Shown: positions 1 to 12,087, counted from the first letter of the stretch. The stretch: DNA of 64,000 nucleotides from Diphasiastrum complanatum (GCA_029204225.1 CM055097.1:72024357-72088356); one strand, 5' to 3'. A program made the numbers and translations. Notes: generated from the letters alone by a model not told the origin.

Positions 1-2
1 TT

Positions 3-110
3 ATAACAAAGCATAAGGCAAGATTGGTGATTAAAGGCTACGCACAAAGCAAGGGCACTGACTATTAAGAGACCTTTGCACCAATATATAAGTTGACCAC
101 TTTAAGTTTG
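3..110 (+). pseudogene. Ty1/copia reverse transcriptase scrap
   Basis: Read in one frame from about base 3, the translation gives the copia RT signature: KARLVIKGYAQ, then a tyrosine followed by an in-frame stop, then ETFAPIYK. This is the start of the copia RT domain (usual form KARLVAKGxxQ...DYxETFAPV). The stop sits inside the motif and no continuing RT frame follows, so it is a dead fragment cut by the window edge on the left. The LTR that begins at 176 need not belong to it. Confidence 0.8.
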
Positions 111-175
111 ACTTACAGATAAACTTTTTGAAGATATATTAGTTTAAAATACATTCAATAAACACTTTCTGAAAG

Positions 176-684
176 TGTGAGAAAGTTGGTAGTCGAGTTT
201 GAGAGAGATTCAAATTTGAACTTTGGGTACATTGAATCTGGACCCAAAAATAGTAGGGTTTACATTTTGGAGGGAAAGCCGAGTGGCCAAATAGGGTTTG
301 GACACTCTATAAAAGGATGTAAATCGTGGAGAGACACAACTTCTCTCTTTTCTCTCTCATTTCATCATTATACATGGTTTTCTTTGGGTTCTACTACTCA
401 TTGGTGCACTATCTTGGTGTTATCTTGCAATCTTGTGTGTAGAATACTCATATTTTGTTATTTTTTTTCCACACATGTGAAATACAGTAGGGTACTGTAC
501 TTCTACGGACAGCAACCATATTTTATGTTTTGGTTCATGTTTGATCAGTATCTCTTAGAGTTTGCATCTCATTTTGTATGTAGATGCTAATTTTTCTACA
601 TTGACAGGATTGTTGGTTTGCTCCTTGTTGTAACCAAAGATTTGGGACATGGATTGGACCTTGAATGATCTGAAATCCTTCACA
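176..684 (+). repeat. Copia-type LTR (5' LTR or truncated element)
   Basis: The proposed LTR starts TGTGAG and ends TTCACA, giving terminal inverted repeats TGTGA/TCACA. It is about 509 bp long and has a TATA-like CTATAAAAG near 308. It is followed directly by a perfect initiator-Met tRNA primer site at 685-696, which fixes the right edge. The left edge rests on the inverted termini only. No matching 3' LTR was found, and no copia coding follows before a gypsy LTR on the other strand. Confidence 0.65.
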
Positions 685-696
685 TGGTATCAGAGC
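685..696 (+). other. Primer binding site, initiator-Met tRNA type
   Basis: TGGTATCAGAGC is the standard plant copia PBS, complementary to the 3' end of initiator tRNA-Met. It lies directly after the TTCACA end of the LTR. From 697 to about 1160 there is no recognisable coding sequence. Confidence 0.8.
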
Positions 697-1164
697 TCTT
701 GTATTTCAGGTTATGAAAGGATCAGCCATCTTTAGCAAGGATTTGGAGGAGTTACCAATGCTAGAGCATGCTAGATTGATTTCTACTCAAAAATCAACAT
801 TTTTGCATGTGTAAAATTGATCTTTTGTAGGTCAAAACTCAATATAGGGTTATATACTTGATCAATTCCGATTTCACACTGGGCTTACTGGATTTAGATG
901 ATTTTTGGTAGTTGATTTTCTTGGTCTAGTAAGAAGCAAATCACAATTGCCCTAAGTACTCATAGATGCAACAATTCTTCAATTGCTTGTCTCTACACAA
1001 GAGTACTAACTCAAAGTCCAAAGATACACTGAGCTATAAATCTTTTGAATGGATTGATCTTCCACAAACAAAAAAAACTCAACTTCATGTAATTATAAAT
1101 ACATGAATTACTAGTTGAATCAACTTTTTAATTCATAGATCAAGTCCAAAAGCTAAAGAAATTC

Positions 1165-1698
1165 CATTTTTATAAGGGAAGCTCCTGAGATCCTGCTTAC
1201 AAATCACAAACACAATGGATACACACTATGGAGAAATCACCCAACCAAGTAGAAACATCCAATCAAACTCTAGAAGCTTCACCCCCAAGCCAAGGAACAA
1301 GAAACTTGAATGTAGAGTGAGAGCCTGGCAATAGATCCACAACCATAATGAGGAGTAGGGCAAGTTTGGACCCAATATATAGAGCCAAAAGCATTTTGGG
1401 CACATAGTCAGGCATAGCCCTTAGTTCCCTATAGATAGATTCATCAAGAATAGAGTCCTACGCATGGACCAACTATTCATAGAACTGCTATTGATAACTC
1501 TACACATGCATACATTGTCTCATACCTTGTTTAAACTCCATTTAGTGTGTTCTGGACCTCACAAGGATATTAGTTATTTTCAGGACGTCCAGTATGACGT
1601 GGCATAACTAACAGCTTTTCAGTGGAGTATCGTGTATCCAAGACTAGGAGTATACTGTATCCTATGTACTGGTCATACACATAACATTCTTTCTTCCT
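1165..1698 (-). repeat. Ty3/gypsy 3' LTR with polypurine tract
   Basis: On the - strand a purine run (1698 to 1687, AGGAAGAAAGAA) is followed by TGTTATG at 1686, a standard PPT/LTR junction. The next ~500 bases match the LTR-like segment at 52663-53125 (+) in order, including TTGGATACACG, TGTTAGTTA and GGCTTGGGG.TGAAGCT. This supports two LTRs of one family. The lower-coordinate edge is where similarity fades and is approximate. The PPT lies directly downstream of the gypsy chromodomain, as expected for a 3' LTR. Confidence 0.7.
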
Positions 1699-1704
1699 TA
1701 AACT

Positions 1705-2996
1705 GCTTCTATTCTTAGAAGCTAAACATCAGAAAATTATTCTTTATGTTATCAACTCTCTCCCACAAATCATCATCCTCAGTACGACCCTTCCACCGAA
1801 TTAAGCACTCAGAGATCAAACAATTTCTCAATTGTTTATCTCTGGTTCTGAGCACTTTCTCAGGTTCCAAAGGTACACTAAGCGACAAATCATCCAAATG
1901 GGATAAATCCTCATCCGATCAAACTATATCACCATCATGTAAACTTAGTTTCAAACGACTTACATTAAATACTGGGTGTGCAGTCGATTTTTCTTGAAGA
2001 TCGAGTTCATATGCCAAACAACCAATTCTACGTACAATCTTGAAATGTCCACAATAACGGGTAGGCAGCTTATAATGCTTCCCTGTACGTAACGTCTTAG
2101 AATCTTTTGAAATCCTAAGATATACCCAGTCATCAACTTAAAATTTCTTGGAGATCTCTTAAGATCGGTATAGTGTTTAGCTCTATCCTGAGCACTTCAG
2201 ATATTATCCTTAGCCAATTGCAACATTCCTTGCATATCATGCAAAAAATCAGCAACCTTCTGGATCTTAACAAACTTCATCTCAACATTTATTGGAGATC
2301 TAGGTTGAAAAAGGTACATAAGCATAAAAGGATTGTAACCTGTAGCGGAATGTTTTCTACTATTATATGCAAACTCAACTAGTGGGAGATAATCTTCCCA
2401 ATGAAATTGCCTGTGAGAAATATACATCCTCAAAATATCTTCCATAGTTTGATTAGTCATTTCTGTCTGGCCATCTGATTCAGGAATCAGAACAATTTGA
2501 ACTAAAAGAAGTTTTAAGATTATGGAATACTGTTGACCAAAAGTGACATGTGAACTTAGAATCTCTATCACTAACAATGTCACTTGGCAATCCACTACAA
2601 CCCAAATAGAATTATTTTGTCGTTGGTACTTTGGAGGTCCAACTACAAAATCCATGGATATGCTTTCCCATTTCTTATTAGGATATCTAACGGATGCAAC
2701 AAACCACCAACCTTATAGCATTTAGCCTTTGCTAGTTGATAAGGTTTGTATTTAACAATATATGACTCGACATATGGCTTGAGCTTTGACCAATAAATTT
2801 TCTTTTTAACCAAGTCCAGAGTCTTGTGTATACCGGATGTCCTGCACAGGGTATGTCATGACATTCAAACAAAATCTTACGTTTGAGCTCATCATCAACA
2901 AGCACACAAACTTTCTCATTCCGAAATAGTAACCCATCTTGAATGGTGAACTGTTCCACAATCTTCTTAGAAAGTTGTCCAAAGGACTTGTGTCGA
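1705..2996 (-). pseudogene. Ty3/gypsy chromovirus integrase and chromodomain, decayed
   Basis: In - strand order: an integrase zinc-binding segment (ECHDIPCAGHP, then a VKRKFxGQ-like stretch, about 2960-2770); integrase core pieces (SMDFVVGPP, IWVVVD, then an internal deletion, then SDGQTEMTNQT and WEDYLPLVEFAYN, about 2655-2300); and a chromodomain (LRTRDKQLRN, ECLIRWKGR, about 1897-1740). This is the 3' half of a pol polyprotein from the chromodomain-bearing gypsy lineage. The segment with the first catalytic Asp region and the YGLP stretch is deleted, and several frame changes follow. Gag, protease and RT are absent here. It would insert cDNA if intact; as it stands it is dead. The same family appears at 22.0-22.6 and 52.7-56.1 kb. 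Confidence 0.88.
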
Positions 2997-3547
2997 GTTT
3001 GTTAATGCAGTATCAAAAGCATGGGGAGAAGATCACATCGTCTATTACATGGTTAGTATAAAATATTCAAGATGCTTTCAATTTTTCATATATATTTAGA
3101 TCCAAACATAAGACTAACATTATGATTTTGACATATGTAGCACATACTAAGAGATCATACAACATTTTTTGCAAACACATATGGAAGCTTGAGTGTATGG
3201 GTATCACAAGGGATGGAGAAGTCACACTGGCAAGCATGAGCAACATTTCATCGAAATACACAACATGGAGGAACCAATGAAAAACGAAACTACATTTGTC
3301 AATTGTTTCAGTGGTTCTACCGCAGAGTTCAGATTCGACATATAACAAAGTCCACACAATACAACAAGTTTAGAAAAGCATGCAAGTTCATACAGGAAGA
3401 GAAAATTAGATGATTGCTGAGTAGAAGATCATCATTGTCATCAAATCATGACATGTTCAGAATTGCTTTGCAAATTCATTGAACAAGAGAGGAGAAATAC
3501 TCAATGGAAATGTATGGATTGTATTATAACAAAATTCAAAGTGTCAA
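2997..3547. other. Gene-free interval
   Basis: This lies between the gypsy remnant and the broken two-exon gene. Short open frames exist on the - strand but show no motif or codon character I recognise. It may include the 3' untranslated part of the neighbouring pseudogene. Confidence 0.5.
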
Positions 3548-5052
3548 CTATTCATCATCATATCGTGTGTTAGATTCTATGGCAGTATTGTCATGAAGAA
3601 ATTCTCTGCTAGCGTATGCATCTAATAGATGTGCACTATCCTTATTTTCACTAAGCTCAATATAAGTGGAATACAATGAATAATGGGAGCTCCTTAAAGT
3701 AACATTCCCATCAGTAAAACCTAAAATGTTCAAAACATAAGATCTTTTGACGAAAATGATCTTATTTGACTTAACAAATTTATGTCCTCCCAGGTAAGAT
3801 GATAAAGCTTTAACTACCATTATAAGACTCTCTCCAACTTGGCTCAGCTTGGAATGAGCAATACAGATTTCATTATTCAAGAAATGCCTAAGATAGTGGC
3901 CAAGTCCATTTTTTCTCTGGAACGAGGATGCACTACCTCGTCTCGCAGCAAAATCATCAATTATGAGAGCATCCTGCAATAGGAAATATGTTAGCAAAAA
4001 CACATTTAGTGATTAAAAGCAATCTAATACAAGGAAGTTTTAACACTTACACATTCTTCATCATCATCAGCAACCAGATCAGGATGATCAATATAATGAC
4101 CACGTACTGAAGTGGAATCATCAGTGAAATGCATTAATGATGGACGAGGAAAGCCCATTTGGGATTAAAATGCCATGAATTCTTCATCGGATGGTCTGCC
4201 TCGCCCATCCTCAGCAATATTTTATAAAGTCTTAGTCAGGCATTCTTCACCGGTCAAAAGTCCCTCCTCATTATCAAAATCAATACCAGCAACAAGGTCA
4301 TCTGTTTCAAAATCTACAAAGTCGGAGAATTTGGAAATTGTGCCAGATAATAAACATAGAACCTCATCTTCATGATAGTCAAAAAATTTACATAAATCAA
4401 CAGTAGTAAAATATACATCGTCATTAATATAATATACAGGCAAATTGAAAAGACATTTAGACTCCTCTATAGGGATCGATTCATCAACAGATGTATTTTG
4501 GCCAATAAAAGAATCCCCGAGAACATCAATATTTACATCAATAAAGTCACTTTCCTTATCAGGAGTGTCGATAAGGAAGTGACTGATATCCTTAATAACT
4601 GACTGAACAGAGGATGATGCAAAAGGAGGGTCAACAATAGAAACTTCCTCATCATTTGGGATCTGAACTAACAAAAAAAGTACGAAACCACTCTGATATT
4701 CTACCAATCGACATTTCTTGTTGCAATAAGGACACATTGAACTGCTTTTGAAAAGATCAAACAATTTGGTGAACATTCTATCTAGTCTATGGCTGAAAGC
4801 TGGGAAGAAATGAAGAAGATCAGTATAATACATGTACTGGAATGAACCTATGGAGAAAATAGGCTTACTAAGTATATCTCTGAATCTAACATAATGTTCA
4901 TAAAATACGTCAGAATTTGGTTGTGCAGTCTTGAAAACATGTAGATATGGCTTGAATAGGCTGTGGAAGTAGTCTAGATTTTCAGTAATCCCAAATTCAC
5001 TAAGAAATGAACTCAAGCCTGAATCTTGTGAGGATCATGAGGAAGAGGCCAT
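3548..5052 (-). pseudogene. Unrecognised two-exon protein gene with three in-frame stops
   Basis: On the - strand an ATG at 5052 (context TTCCATGGCC) opens a frame that runs to 4051. A 77-nt intron follows (4050-3974, donor GTAAGT, acceptor TTGCAG), then the frame resumes in phase to a TAG at 3548. The total is about 475 codons with no frameshift. Three stops interrupt it: TGA at 5037-5035 (codon 6), TAA at 4224-4222 and TAA at 4167-4165. Each is one C-to-T step from CGA or CAA. Visible features are a serine-rich start, a CPYCNKKC double-cysteine motif near residue 115, an acidic middle and a basic second exon. I do not recognise the family. The N-terminal YYTDLLHFFPAF...LFDLF stretch and the exon-2 AARR...IAHSKL stretch are faintly MCM-like, but this is not a call. 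It could be a young pseudogene or a gene with misread exons. Confidence 0.5.
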
Positions 5053-6618
5053 GGAAGTAACGTAGATATCGCACTTGTGCGCGAGGGAGCCCCGGGGCTT
5101 TTAAAAAATGCCAAGGTGAATGCTTCCCGGGACAAGTGGGCATTGGGCATCACCAAGGGTAGATTAAATTGTAATAAATTCCATTCAACTATCTATGTCA
5201 ACAGTGCTCGCAAAAAATTGACAAATACTAACAACCCAATTATTGAAATTCATTTTTTTTGCTTTATTTCAAATTTATAAGTTTTTTATATGGCTCATAA
5301 TCAACTGGTTTTGGTTATAAATCTTGGGTTTTATGGTTTTAATTGAACCTTTTATTGATTTCATAATAGTTTTGTGAGTTTTTTATAAGATTAGTGTGAA
5401 ATTTTTTGACAAGCATCGATCTCTATATATGTTGTGTGAGTAGTATGTATTTGTTACACATTGTGACATGGTCGTTAGTTGGAAACATCTTGAAGTAAAG
5501 AATACAGGTAAAGCGACAAGCACAAATCAAAATTGTGCACTACATCATTGGTGATTCTTGATTGTTTGTGAATCTTGGTATGTAAAAACTCATAGCCTAA
5601 TTCCTTTTGAAAACAATTCGAAGATCACAATTTTTGTGTGATTTATTTGTTATTGCTCGTACTGTGGAAAGTAGATTTTTCCTTTTGGTGATAAGTTAGA
5701 ACGTGTTTGCATTGCTTTAACGTTGTTGAAATTGTCGATTTTTTTTTTTTGAGTTTATTATTGTTTACGTTTTTTGTTCTTTCATGCTAAGTACTTACGA
5801 GGTGAAGAACATTATTGAAATAATCTACTATTGAAGATCTATGGTTGATGGATAGCTTGGGTAGCTTGTAACAACCAAGAAATTTTTGAGGCCAATAACA
5901 TAATCAAAATGATCTACAACAATCAGAGATCTATAGTCAATTTTGAAAAAGTGTTTTGTTGGTTGAGGGACAAGCCTATTGTGTCTTTGCTTTCAAGTTT
6001 GGAGATCAGAGATTTAAATTCAACAAGAGAGGGCAATTGTAACAAGGGAGTCTAACGAAAATCTAAGCTACGTTTTATATTTTCACTCGCATAGTTTTTT
6101 ACTTTTAATATATAGATTTTTGGTTTTGTATTTTAGGAATCTTAGTATTTTAAGAGAGAACTTTTGTCGATGTGATTTTATTTAAGTTTTTTTTAAAAAC
6201 ATCTTAATTCAGTAGTTTGAATATTAGCTAGAACATTTTAAAAATATTAGTTGAAAGTTTTATAAACTTCAAAATGAAAGCCAAACATCATAGGTAGAAG
6301 CTCTTTTTGAAAATTCATATCTCATTCTGCCAATATTCAAATCACATGGTTTTTAGTTCAAAGCGTATGCATTATATAGTAGTATAGGATGGTGATGAAA
6401 AAATACCAACAAAACATCATTCTTCATGTGAAATTAGGCTCCAACTTTTACTTTTATGCTATTTTGACACAACGGGATGGTCTTAGAAGCTTAAAGGAGT
6501 CCTTAAAAAACCCAAATTTAAACTCGTTCAAATATGAACTAGCGCAAGAGAACGCACTTAAATTGGCTTAGAAAAAGCTTATCTCCCTTCCTCTTTCTTC
6601 TTTAGGAAGCTTAAATCT
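5053..6618. other. Gene-free interval
   Basis: A short GC-richer patch with CCCCGGGGC and TCCCGGGA lies near 5090-5130, just upstream of the ATG of the broken gene, and could be its old promoter or leader. The rest (5.2-6.6 kb) is AT-rich with T runs and no supportable gene. Confidence 0.5.
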
Positions 6619-6925
6619 ATGCAAAGACGGGAAGACTCTTGTGGCATGATTGTTAACGCTTCTACCTTGTCTTCTTCTGAGTCTATTTGCAACTCTTTCC
6701 AACATCACTTTTCGACTATTGTGTGTCTCCTAACTCCCCGTCCAGACAAGAATTATCCCTTTACTGCTCTTTTCCCTCCTCTCTTTCGGCAGCTGAGTGT
6801 GAGTCCTCTCTTCTTCTCTTTCCCTTGATGAACTTCATGTTGCACTTGGCCTGGATGGTGTCACCCTAGATTTTTTCCGGGCACATTGGGAACTGGTCGG
6901 CCCATCTCTACATGGAATATTCTTG
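6619..6925 (+). pseudogene. LINE-type reverse transcriptase scrap
   Basis: From 6827 the frame reads DELHVALGLDGVTLDFFRAH followed by WELVGPSL. This resembles the plant LINE (L1-like) segment just before the RT core, where the family pattern is roughly E..AL....GPDG...EFF...W..IG.DL. The preceding 200 bases may carry a frameshifted upstream part of the linker. Only a fragment survives, with no RT active-site motif, so it is inactive. The call rests on one motif and is moderate. Confidence 0.5.
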
Positions 6926-7039
6926 TAAAGTCCTAAGGTTTAAGTCTTGCAGTTATTAGTTCATTTCAGGTCGCGACGTGCTATATTAGAGTGAAAAGTG
7001 GGATTGCATAGTCTAGTATTGGAATGGAGCGGTTGTTTG

Positions 7040-7192
7040 GATGCAGCCAAGGAATATCTCGCATGTGAGCTAGACAATATATCGACGCACAATATTGGTG
7101 AGAGATTTGGAGGTGATATTGAAATGATATATGTTGGGTATTCTCAGAAGGAAACATGTGGTGATTGTTTCAAGATTCCATTTGGACATGGA
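7040..7192 (+). repeat. Left arm of a copia-derived repeat split by an LTR element
   Basis: This matches 14175-14340 closely (shared GAGCTAGAC, GGTGAGAGATTTGGAGG, CAGAAGGAAACATG). The match stops at CATGGA (7187-7192), where the 7193-12087 element begins, and resumes at 12088 with CATGGATGGGG. The uninterrupted order at 14340 shows that this arm and the 12.09 kb arm were once contiguous. A stretch present in the 14.2 kb copy near GATGCAGCC is missing here. Confidence 0.8.
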
Positions 7193-7660
7193 GTTAGAGA
7201 TCATTTTTTATCTGATTCATTACTATAAGCTCTAAATGTGATGATGTAATTAGTGTACAATTTATTTGGTTTACTGTATATGGTTGTGATCGAGACGTGA
7301 CCCGTTAGGATATATTGATCGGGCACTGATCCTGTAGCCAGCTACTTGGGTTAGCCGAGTAGCCACACATAGGAAGAATTAGCCTGTACAGAGTTACTTA
7401 TAGTACTTGCTATACTTGGGGGCATGTCCCAAGTTTGTCGGTCGAATTTGGCCATATTGGGCCCGACCTTAGTTTGACAGGTGGTAGGCCAATTTTAGGA
7501 CACCTGCCTTTTCATGCAGTTTGTGAATACTCTATATGTACAATGTTTCTTTGTAATCTAATAACTTTTGTTGTGCCATCTATGAGATCTTGTGAGGAGT
7601 GGCTATGGTGATTGTGTGATGTGATATGCATACTGCACTAGATTCTATCAGAATTTCAAC
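7193..7660 (+). repeat. 5' LTR of LARD copy 1
   Basis: It is collinear with 11620-12086 and 22599-23069. By eye it differs from the 3' LTR at about 20 positions over ~460 bp, roughly 96% identity. A CTCTATATG TATA-like site lies near 7530. The PBS one base downstream fixes the right edge. The left edge is fixed by the target duplication. Confidence 0.88.
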
Positions 7661-10600
7661 TTGGTATCAGAGCGTCAGGGTGATGCAAGTATGCACGATC
7701 CGGTGGAGCTATGGGATAGCGTCTTTCACCAAGAAAATAGCACTCAGAGCGTCTTAGGAGAGAGGACTCCATACGGGGTATCGGTAGTCCAGATGGCTGG
7801 AGACAGCAAAGTTCCTTCGATCGGAGCTTCGGGGAAGATCAAGACGATTGTCGTAAGAGAATTCTTGGAAGAATTCTGAAAAAAATTGCTCAAAACAGTG
7901 AGTTGCTTCGAAAAACGGCTGTGACGGAAAATTGGCCAGAACTTCTTCAGTAATCCGTCAATTACTGAGTGAAGGGAATCGAAAGGTGGAGTAGGGTAGT
8001 AGCATCTCAGGGCTGAGAGGATTTTGAAATCCATTTACAGTGGGAGGAGGAAGGAGTAGTTCTGTGAATTGCCAAAAAGTGGCCTAGTTGACGAAAAACG
8101 GAAAGTCACGGACCTTTCTGTGTACTTGACAGAATTGGACACTGTAAATTGCTACCCAGCATCTTACTGTAGGGGCCAAGCTACCGGTGAAGTACTAGGG
8201 ACAGCCATGAAGCATTAAAAGCGCAATTAATCTTCTTCTCAGAAGCTATGGAAATGACTGCAAGGGTTTACAAGCAGAAAAACATGGATCTTGGGCTGTA
8301 GGAAACCATTAATGGTGCTGTAAATTCATACAAAGGGGCACCCTACCAGTAAGAAGTAATTGCCAGAGGGCCGTGGGCGGCCGTAGAATGGTTCAGAAGC
8401 AAGAAAGAAGAGAATCGTGGAGGAGGGTCGCGCAAGTCGCGTGTGCCCAACCAGGAAAAGCCCATAGTGTCTTCAGGGCGATAGTGGCTCGTGGAAGGTG
8501 ATTCAGTGCGTAGATGGGCACAGAGTTGTCAAATCACGACGACATGTGATCTACTGCCAAGATCGAGCAAATGGAGATCAATGTGGGCCACTCGATTGAA
8601 AACCACCATTAGATGGGCTTTGAAAGGGCCTGAAGTCATTTGAAAGGCAAATTGGCTGTTCTTTTCTTTAAAAATTTTCATTGTGAAAGTTTAGATTGAA
8701 CCCGAAGGCCATGGAACCCTTTTTCTTCATTAAACATCTTCAAAATGAAGATTTAGTTCATTTTTGCAAGCAAAATGGTTTTGGGGCTAACTATAGCTAG
8801 AGGGCACCTTTTTTGGCCATCCTTGGGCCAAAATGACTCTTGAAACTGGCTGCTCAAAGCCAGCGGACAGAGCGACATCACAGAGTAGGTAGAAAGACGT
8901 TTTGAGGTGTTTTTGTCACCATTCTATCGAGCGGAGTGTGGGTGACCTAGTAATGGGCTACATTCGCCATTTGGGTACCGTAAGACCAAATTTGGAACAA
9001 TTTTTGGCTAGTGAAACCTGCTACAGGGCGGTACAATGAGGCATTATCGCTTCAGAATCATTATTACTTACTCCCGATAGGGTAACAGGGTGTTTAGAAG
9101 TGATAAATGCAGTATGGGAGCAAATGGTAGCGGAATCGTGTGGAGAAAGCTAGTTTTGACGACGGAAGTGCAGTTTGGCGACATGACTACTCATCATTGG
9201 CGACAATTTTGAGAGGGCAAGCAATCACAGGTGAGAGGTAGGCATGGTATGCTAATTACAAGTGAAAAATTCTTGTGATTAGGTTCAACTTTTGGGGTTC
9301 GAACCAACCAATGTCAAGTGGCATTTTGGGGAAACACAATCACAAGTATGATCGGCTGTGGCATTGTCGAGTCAGGTGATAGCTGCATTGGCACACGCAT
9401 CTGTAGCTTGAAAATTTCTCGTTCGGAGGAAATATGGGCTAGCTTGGAGGTACACACATATTGGTGGTCACAGGTGATGGAAGTGCGAGGTGGTGCCAGT
9501 TCAAAGCCATTGGGCAAGATAACGGACTTGCATTGGATGACCTGTGTGTGGGACACGCGTAGGATGAAGAACGGGTCAATAATCACACTTTGGATGCTCT
9601 TGGCGAGTGGTGAGTGTGATGGTTTTGCGGTTTTGCAGTCGATAAGTCAATTTTGATCAAGCCATTGTAGTTGTGGAGCAGTGTATCAGGTTTGTCATCA
9701 AGTGATACACTTCAACTGCCAGTTTGGATAAGTCAAGTCAATTTGCCATATTAGTATTGCATCAGGGATGCAGATTCCAGCAATGACAAAGTGTAAATCG
9801 TTTGGTTTGGGCCATGGAAGATCTCACATGTTCACTTGGAGGGATATTGGCATGCACAGTCATGTGAGAGACTTGATGGTGGCTTTGGAGTTCACATCTC
9901 AGTGTATTCTCAAGGAGTGGTTTGGAACCATTCACAGGAGCAACTTGGAGCTACCTTGGGGGAATACAGGTGGGCACTACAGGGTAGATGCTCAGATCTT
10001 TGGAGCCAGGTGGAGCATGTGATACTTTGGAATTCGGCTTGTCTAGTAGGATGGTGACCATGATTGGAGACATCAGGTGAGCATAGTATGTGGATGACGA
10101 GTCCATTGGGGTGGCACTCAGGGAGATGCTACAATTGCTCAAGTTTGATATGTCATTTGATGTATGGACGATGATCTTCAGCTGGTGCATCATGTGATGA
10201 CCTAGGGATGGGTCATGCCTACTTGGAGGTAGGTGACATGGAGTGTACCCAGTGTTGGTACATATCCTGAGGGCATGGAGAGCATTACGGGGTGATGTGG
10301 ATCCAACATGCCCATGGTTGTAAGCCAGCAGGGATGGAGATGGTTGCTCAGGGAGTGACAGCTGATACTTTGGCGAGTAATCAGGTGAGCTGCATGGTTA
10401 TATGCACACTAGTCTCCAGGTTGGCGTCACATGTTGTTGTTGTCCATCATTATTTGGTAAGCAGGATGCAGTTGTTTGCATTTGCTTTGGCTTGGATGCT
10501 ATGATGAATGTTATGGGGAGATAGGCTCCTTGGTGGGAGGCCTATGTACTGGTCAAATCAGAGTTGGCAACGTCAAGCATGGAAAGTTGAACCTACATGG

Positions 10601-11619
10601 GATGTAAGACAGGCAGATCATCATCAGTATCTCTGGGAGATGGGTATAGCCTATGGTGAGGTTTGTGTACATTCATTCGTTGAGTCCTTGGTAGACTCTT
10701 GTGCTTGGAGCATGGAGAATGGATGGGGATCGGCTTTCAGGACTTATTGGACAGGATGTCAGAGCAAAGCGGCTTGGAACATAGCTTTGTTTGGGAGATA
10801 CATCATAGATGAGGCTTGGAGCGCTCATTGGTTTGAGATGGTTGATCTTGGATGATGTATGAGGACATCTATGTGATATGCTTGGACGTGAGGGCATCTT
10901 GGTTACAGGTGCGGGCCATGGTTGGAGACCTGATTTGGTGACCAGTAGTGTAGCAGCAGATCTACAGGTGGCACAAGTATTGGTACGTCAGGATACCACT
11001 TATGGGCAGGCCTTGGTCATGTATTTGATGTTTTATCATTTGTGTTGGTTTGCATGAGTGTGTGTGGACTTGCATGTTGCCTTGTCACGGGAGTCTAGAT
11101 CCGAGTTGGAGTCGTATGTGGTTGTGCATTTGCTACAGTAAAACAAAGTAGTCATTTATGCTCATTGACTTGTCATTGTCTACTAGTTGTCTATCTAGTG
11201 AGGGTATAATCTTATGGTGGCAGTAAGATTTTCTCATGTTGAGCCTCAGTCGCTCATGTATTTCAGCTTTACAGGTCTATACTTGTAAGTGTCTGATAGG
11301 ATGTCAGCCTAGCTAGATGGAGGATGTAAGTCTCGTGGTGGCAGTGGGATTTTCTCAATTTGAGCCATGTCGCTCATGTGGTCCACTTGTGTTCACGTCG
11401 GATTAGGGACGAGTCAGTTGGTCGAGAGTATGGTAGACTCTCTGTATGAGCATTGTGTTTACATGATACTTTGTGAGTCAAACCTGGTGGTTTGTTGGTG
11501 TGCTTGAGTGTGAGTCAAGTACATAGTAGCTGTGATATGCATAACATCTTTTGAACACTCCAGATGTTGCTGCAATATATTGTTTTTCACTCTTATCACA
11601 TTTGAGCTTAAGGGAGAGA

Positions 11620-12086
11620 GTTAGAAATCAGTTTTGATCTGATTCATTAGTATAAGCTCTAAATGTGATGATGTAATTAGTGTACAGTTTATTTGGTTTA
11701 CTGTATATGGTTGTGATCGGGTTGTGACCCGTTAGGATATATTGATCGGGCACTGATCCCGTAGTCGGCTACTTGGGTTAGCCGAGTAGCCACACATAGG
11801 AAGAATTAGCCTGTACAGAGTTATTTACATACTTGCTATACTTGGGGGCATGTCCCAAGTTTGTTGGTCGAATTTGGCCATATTGGGCCCGACCTTAGTT
11901 TGACAGGTGGTATGCCAATTTTAGGACACCTGCCTTTTCATGCAGTTTGTGAATACTCTATATGTACAGTGTTTCTTTGTAATCTAATAACTTTTGTTGT
12001 GCCATCTATGAGAGCTTGTGAGGAGTGGCTATGGTGATTGTGTGATGTGATCTACATACTGCACTAGATTCTATCAAAATTTCAAC
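11620..12086 (+). repeat. 3' LTR of LARD copy 1
   Basis: It begins GTTAGAAAT directly after a purine tract (11610-11619) and ends TTTCAAC, one base before the right target-site copy CATGGA. The sequence is collinear with the 5' LTR throughout. Confidence 0.88.
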
Positions 12087-12087
12087 T

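Larger units (their letters stand above)
7193..12087 (+). mobile_element. Non-coding LTR retrotransposon (LARD-like), complete copy 1
   Basis: The element is about 4.9 kb: 5' LTR 7193-7660, PBS TGGTATCAGAGC at 7662-7673, a ~3.94 kb interior, PPT AAGGGAGAGA at 11610-11619, and 3' LTR 11620-12086. It is flanked by CATGGA at 7187-7192 and 12088-12093. The interior has only short frames on both strands and no Gag, protease, RT, RNase H or integrase motif. It would therefore depend on proteins of another element, which is the LARD pattern. The interior is G/T-rich on the + strand, with many AGGTGA and CATGGTT words. Its LTRs start GTTAGA and end TTTCAAC instead of the usual TG...CA. A second copy lies at 22.6-26.26 kb. 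Confidence 0.85.

Noticed and set aside
3548-5052. RNA editing (U-to-C) rescuing the three stops
   Set aside because: That editing is known from organelle transcripts of some plants. This locus has a spliceosomal-type intron and nuclear repeats on both sides, so pseudogenisation is simpler.
9318-10855. Open frames of 80-115 codons inside LARD copy 1
   Set aside because: They occur in several frames and strands, lack motifs, are rich in Trp/Met/Cys from G/T-rich DNA, and are not conserved as frames in copy 2.
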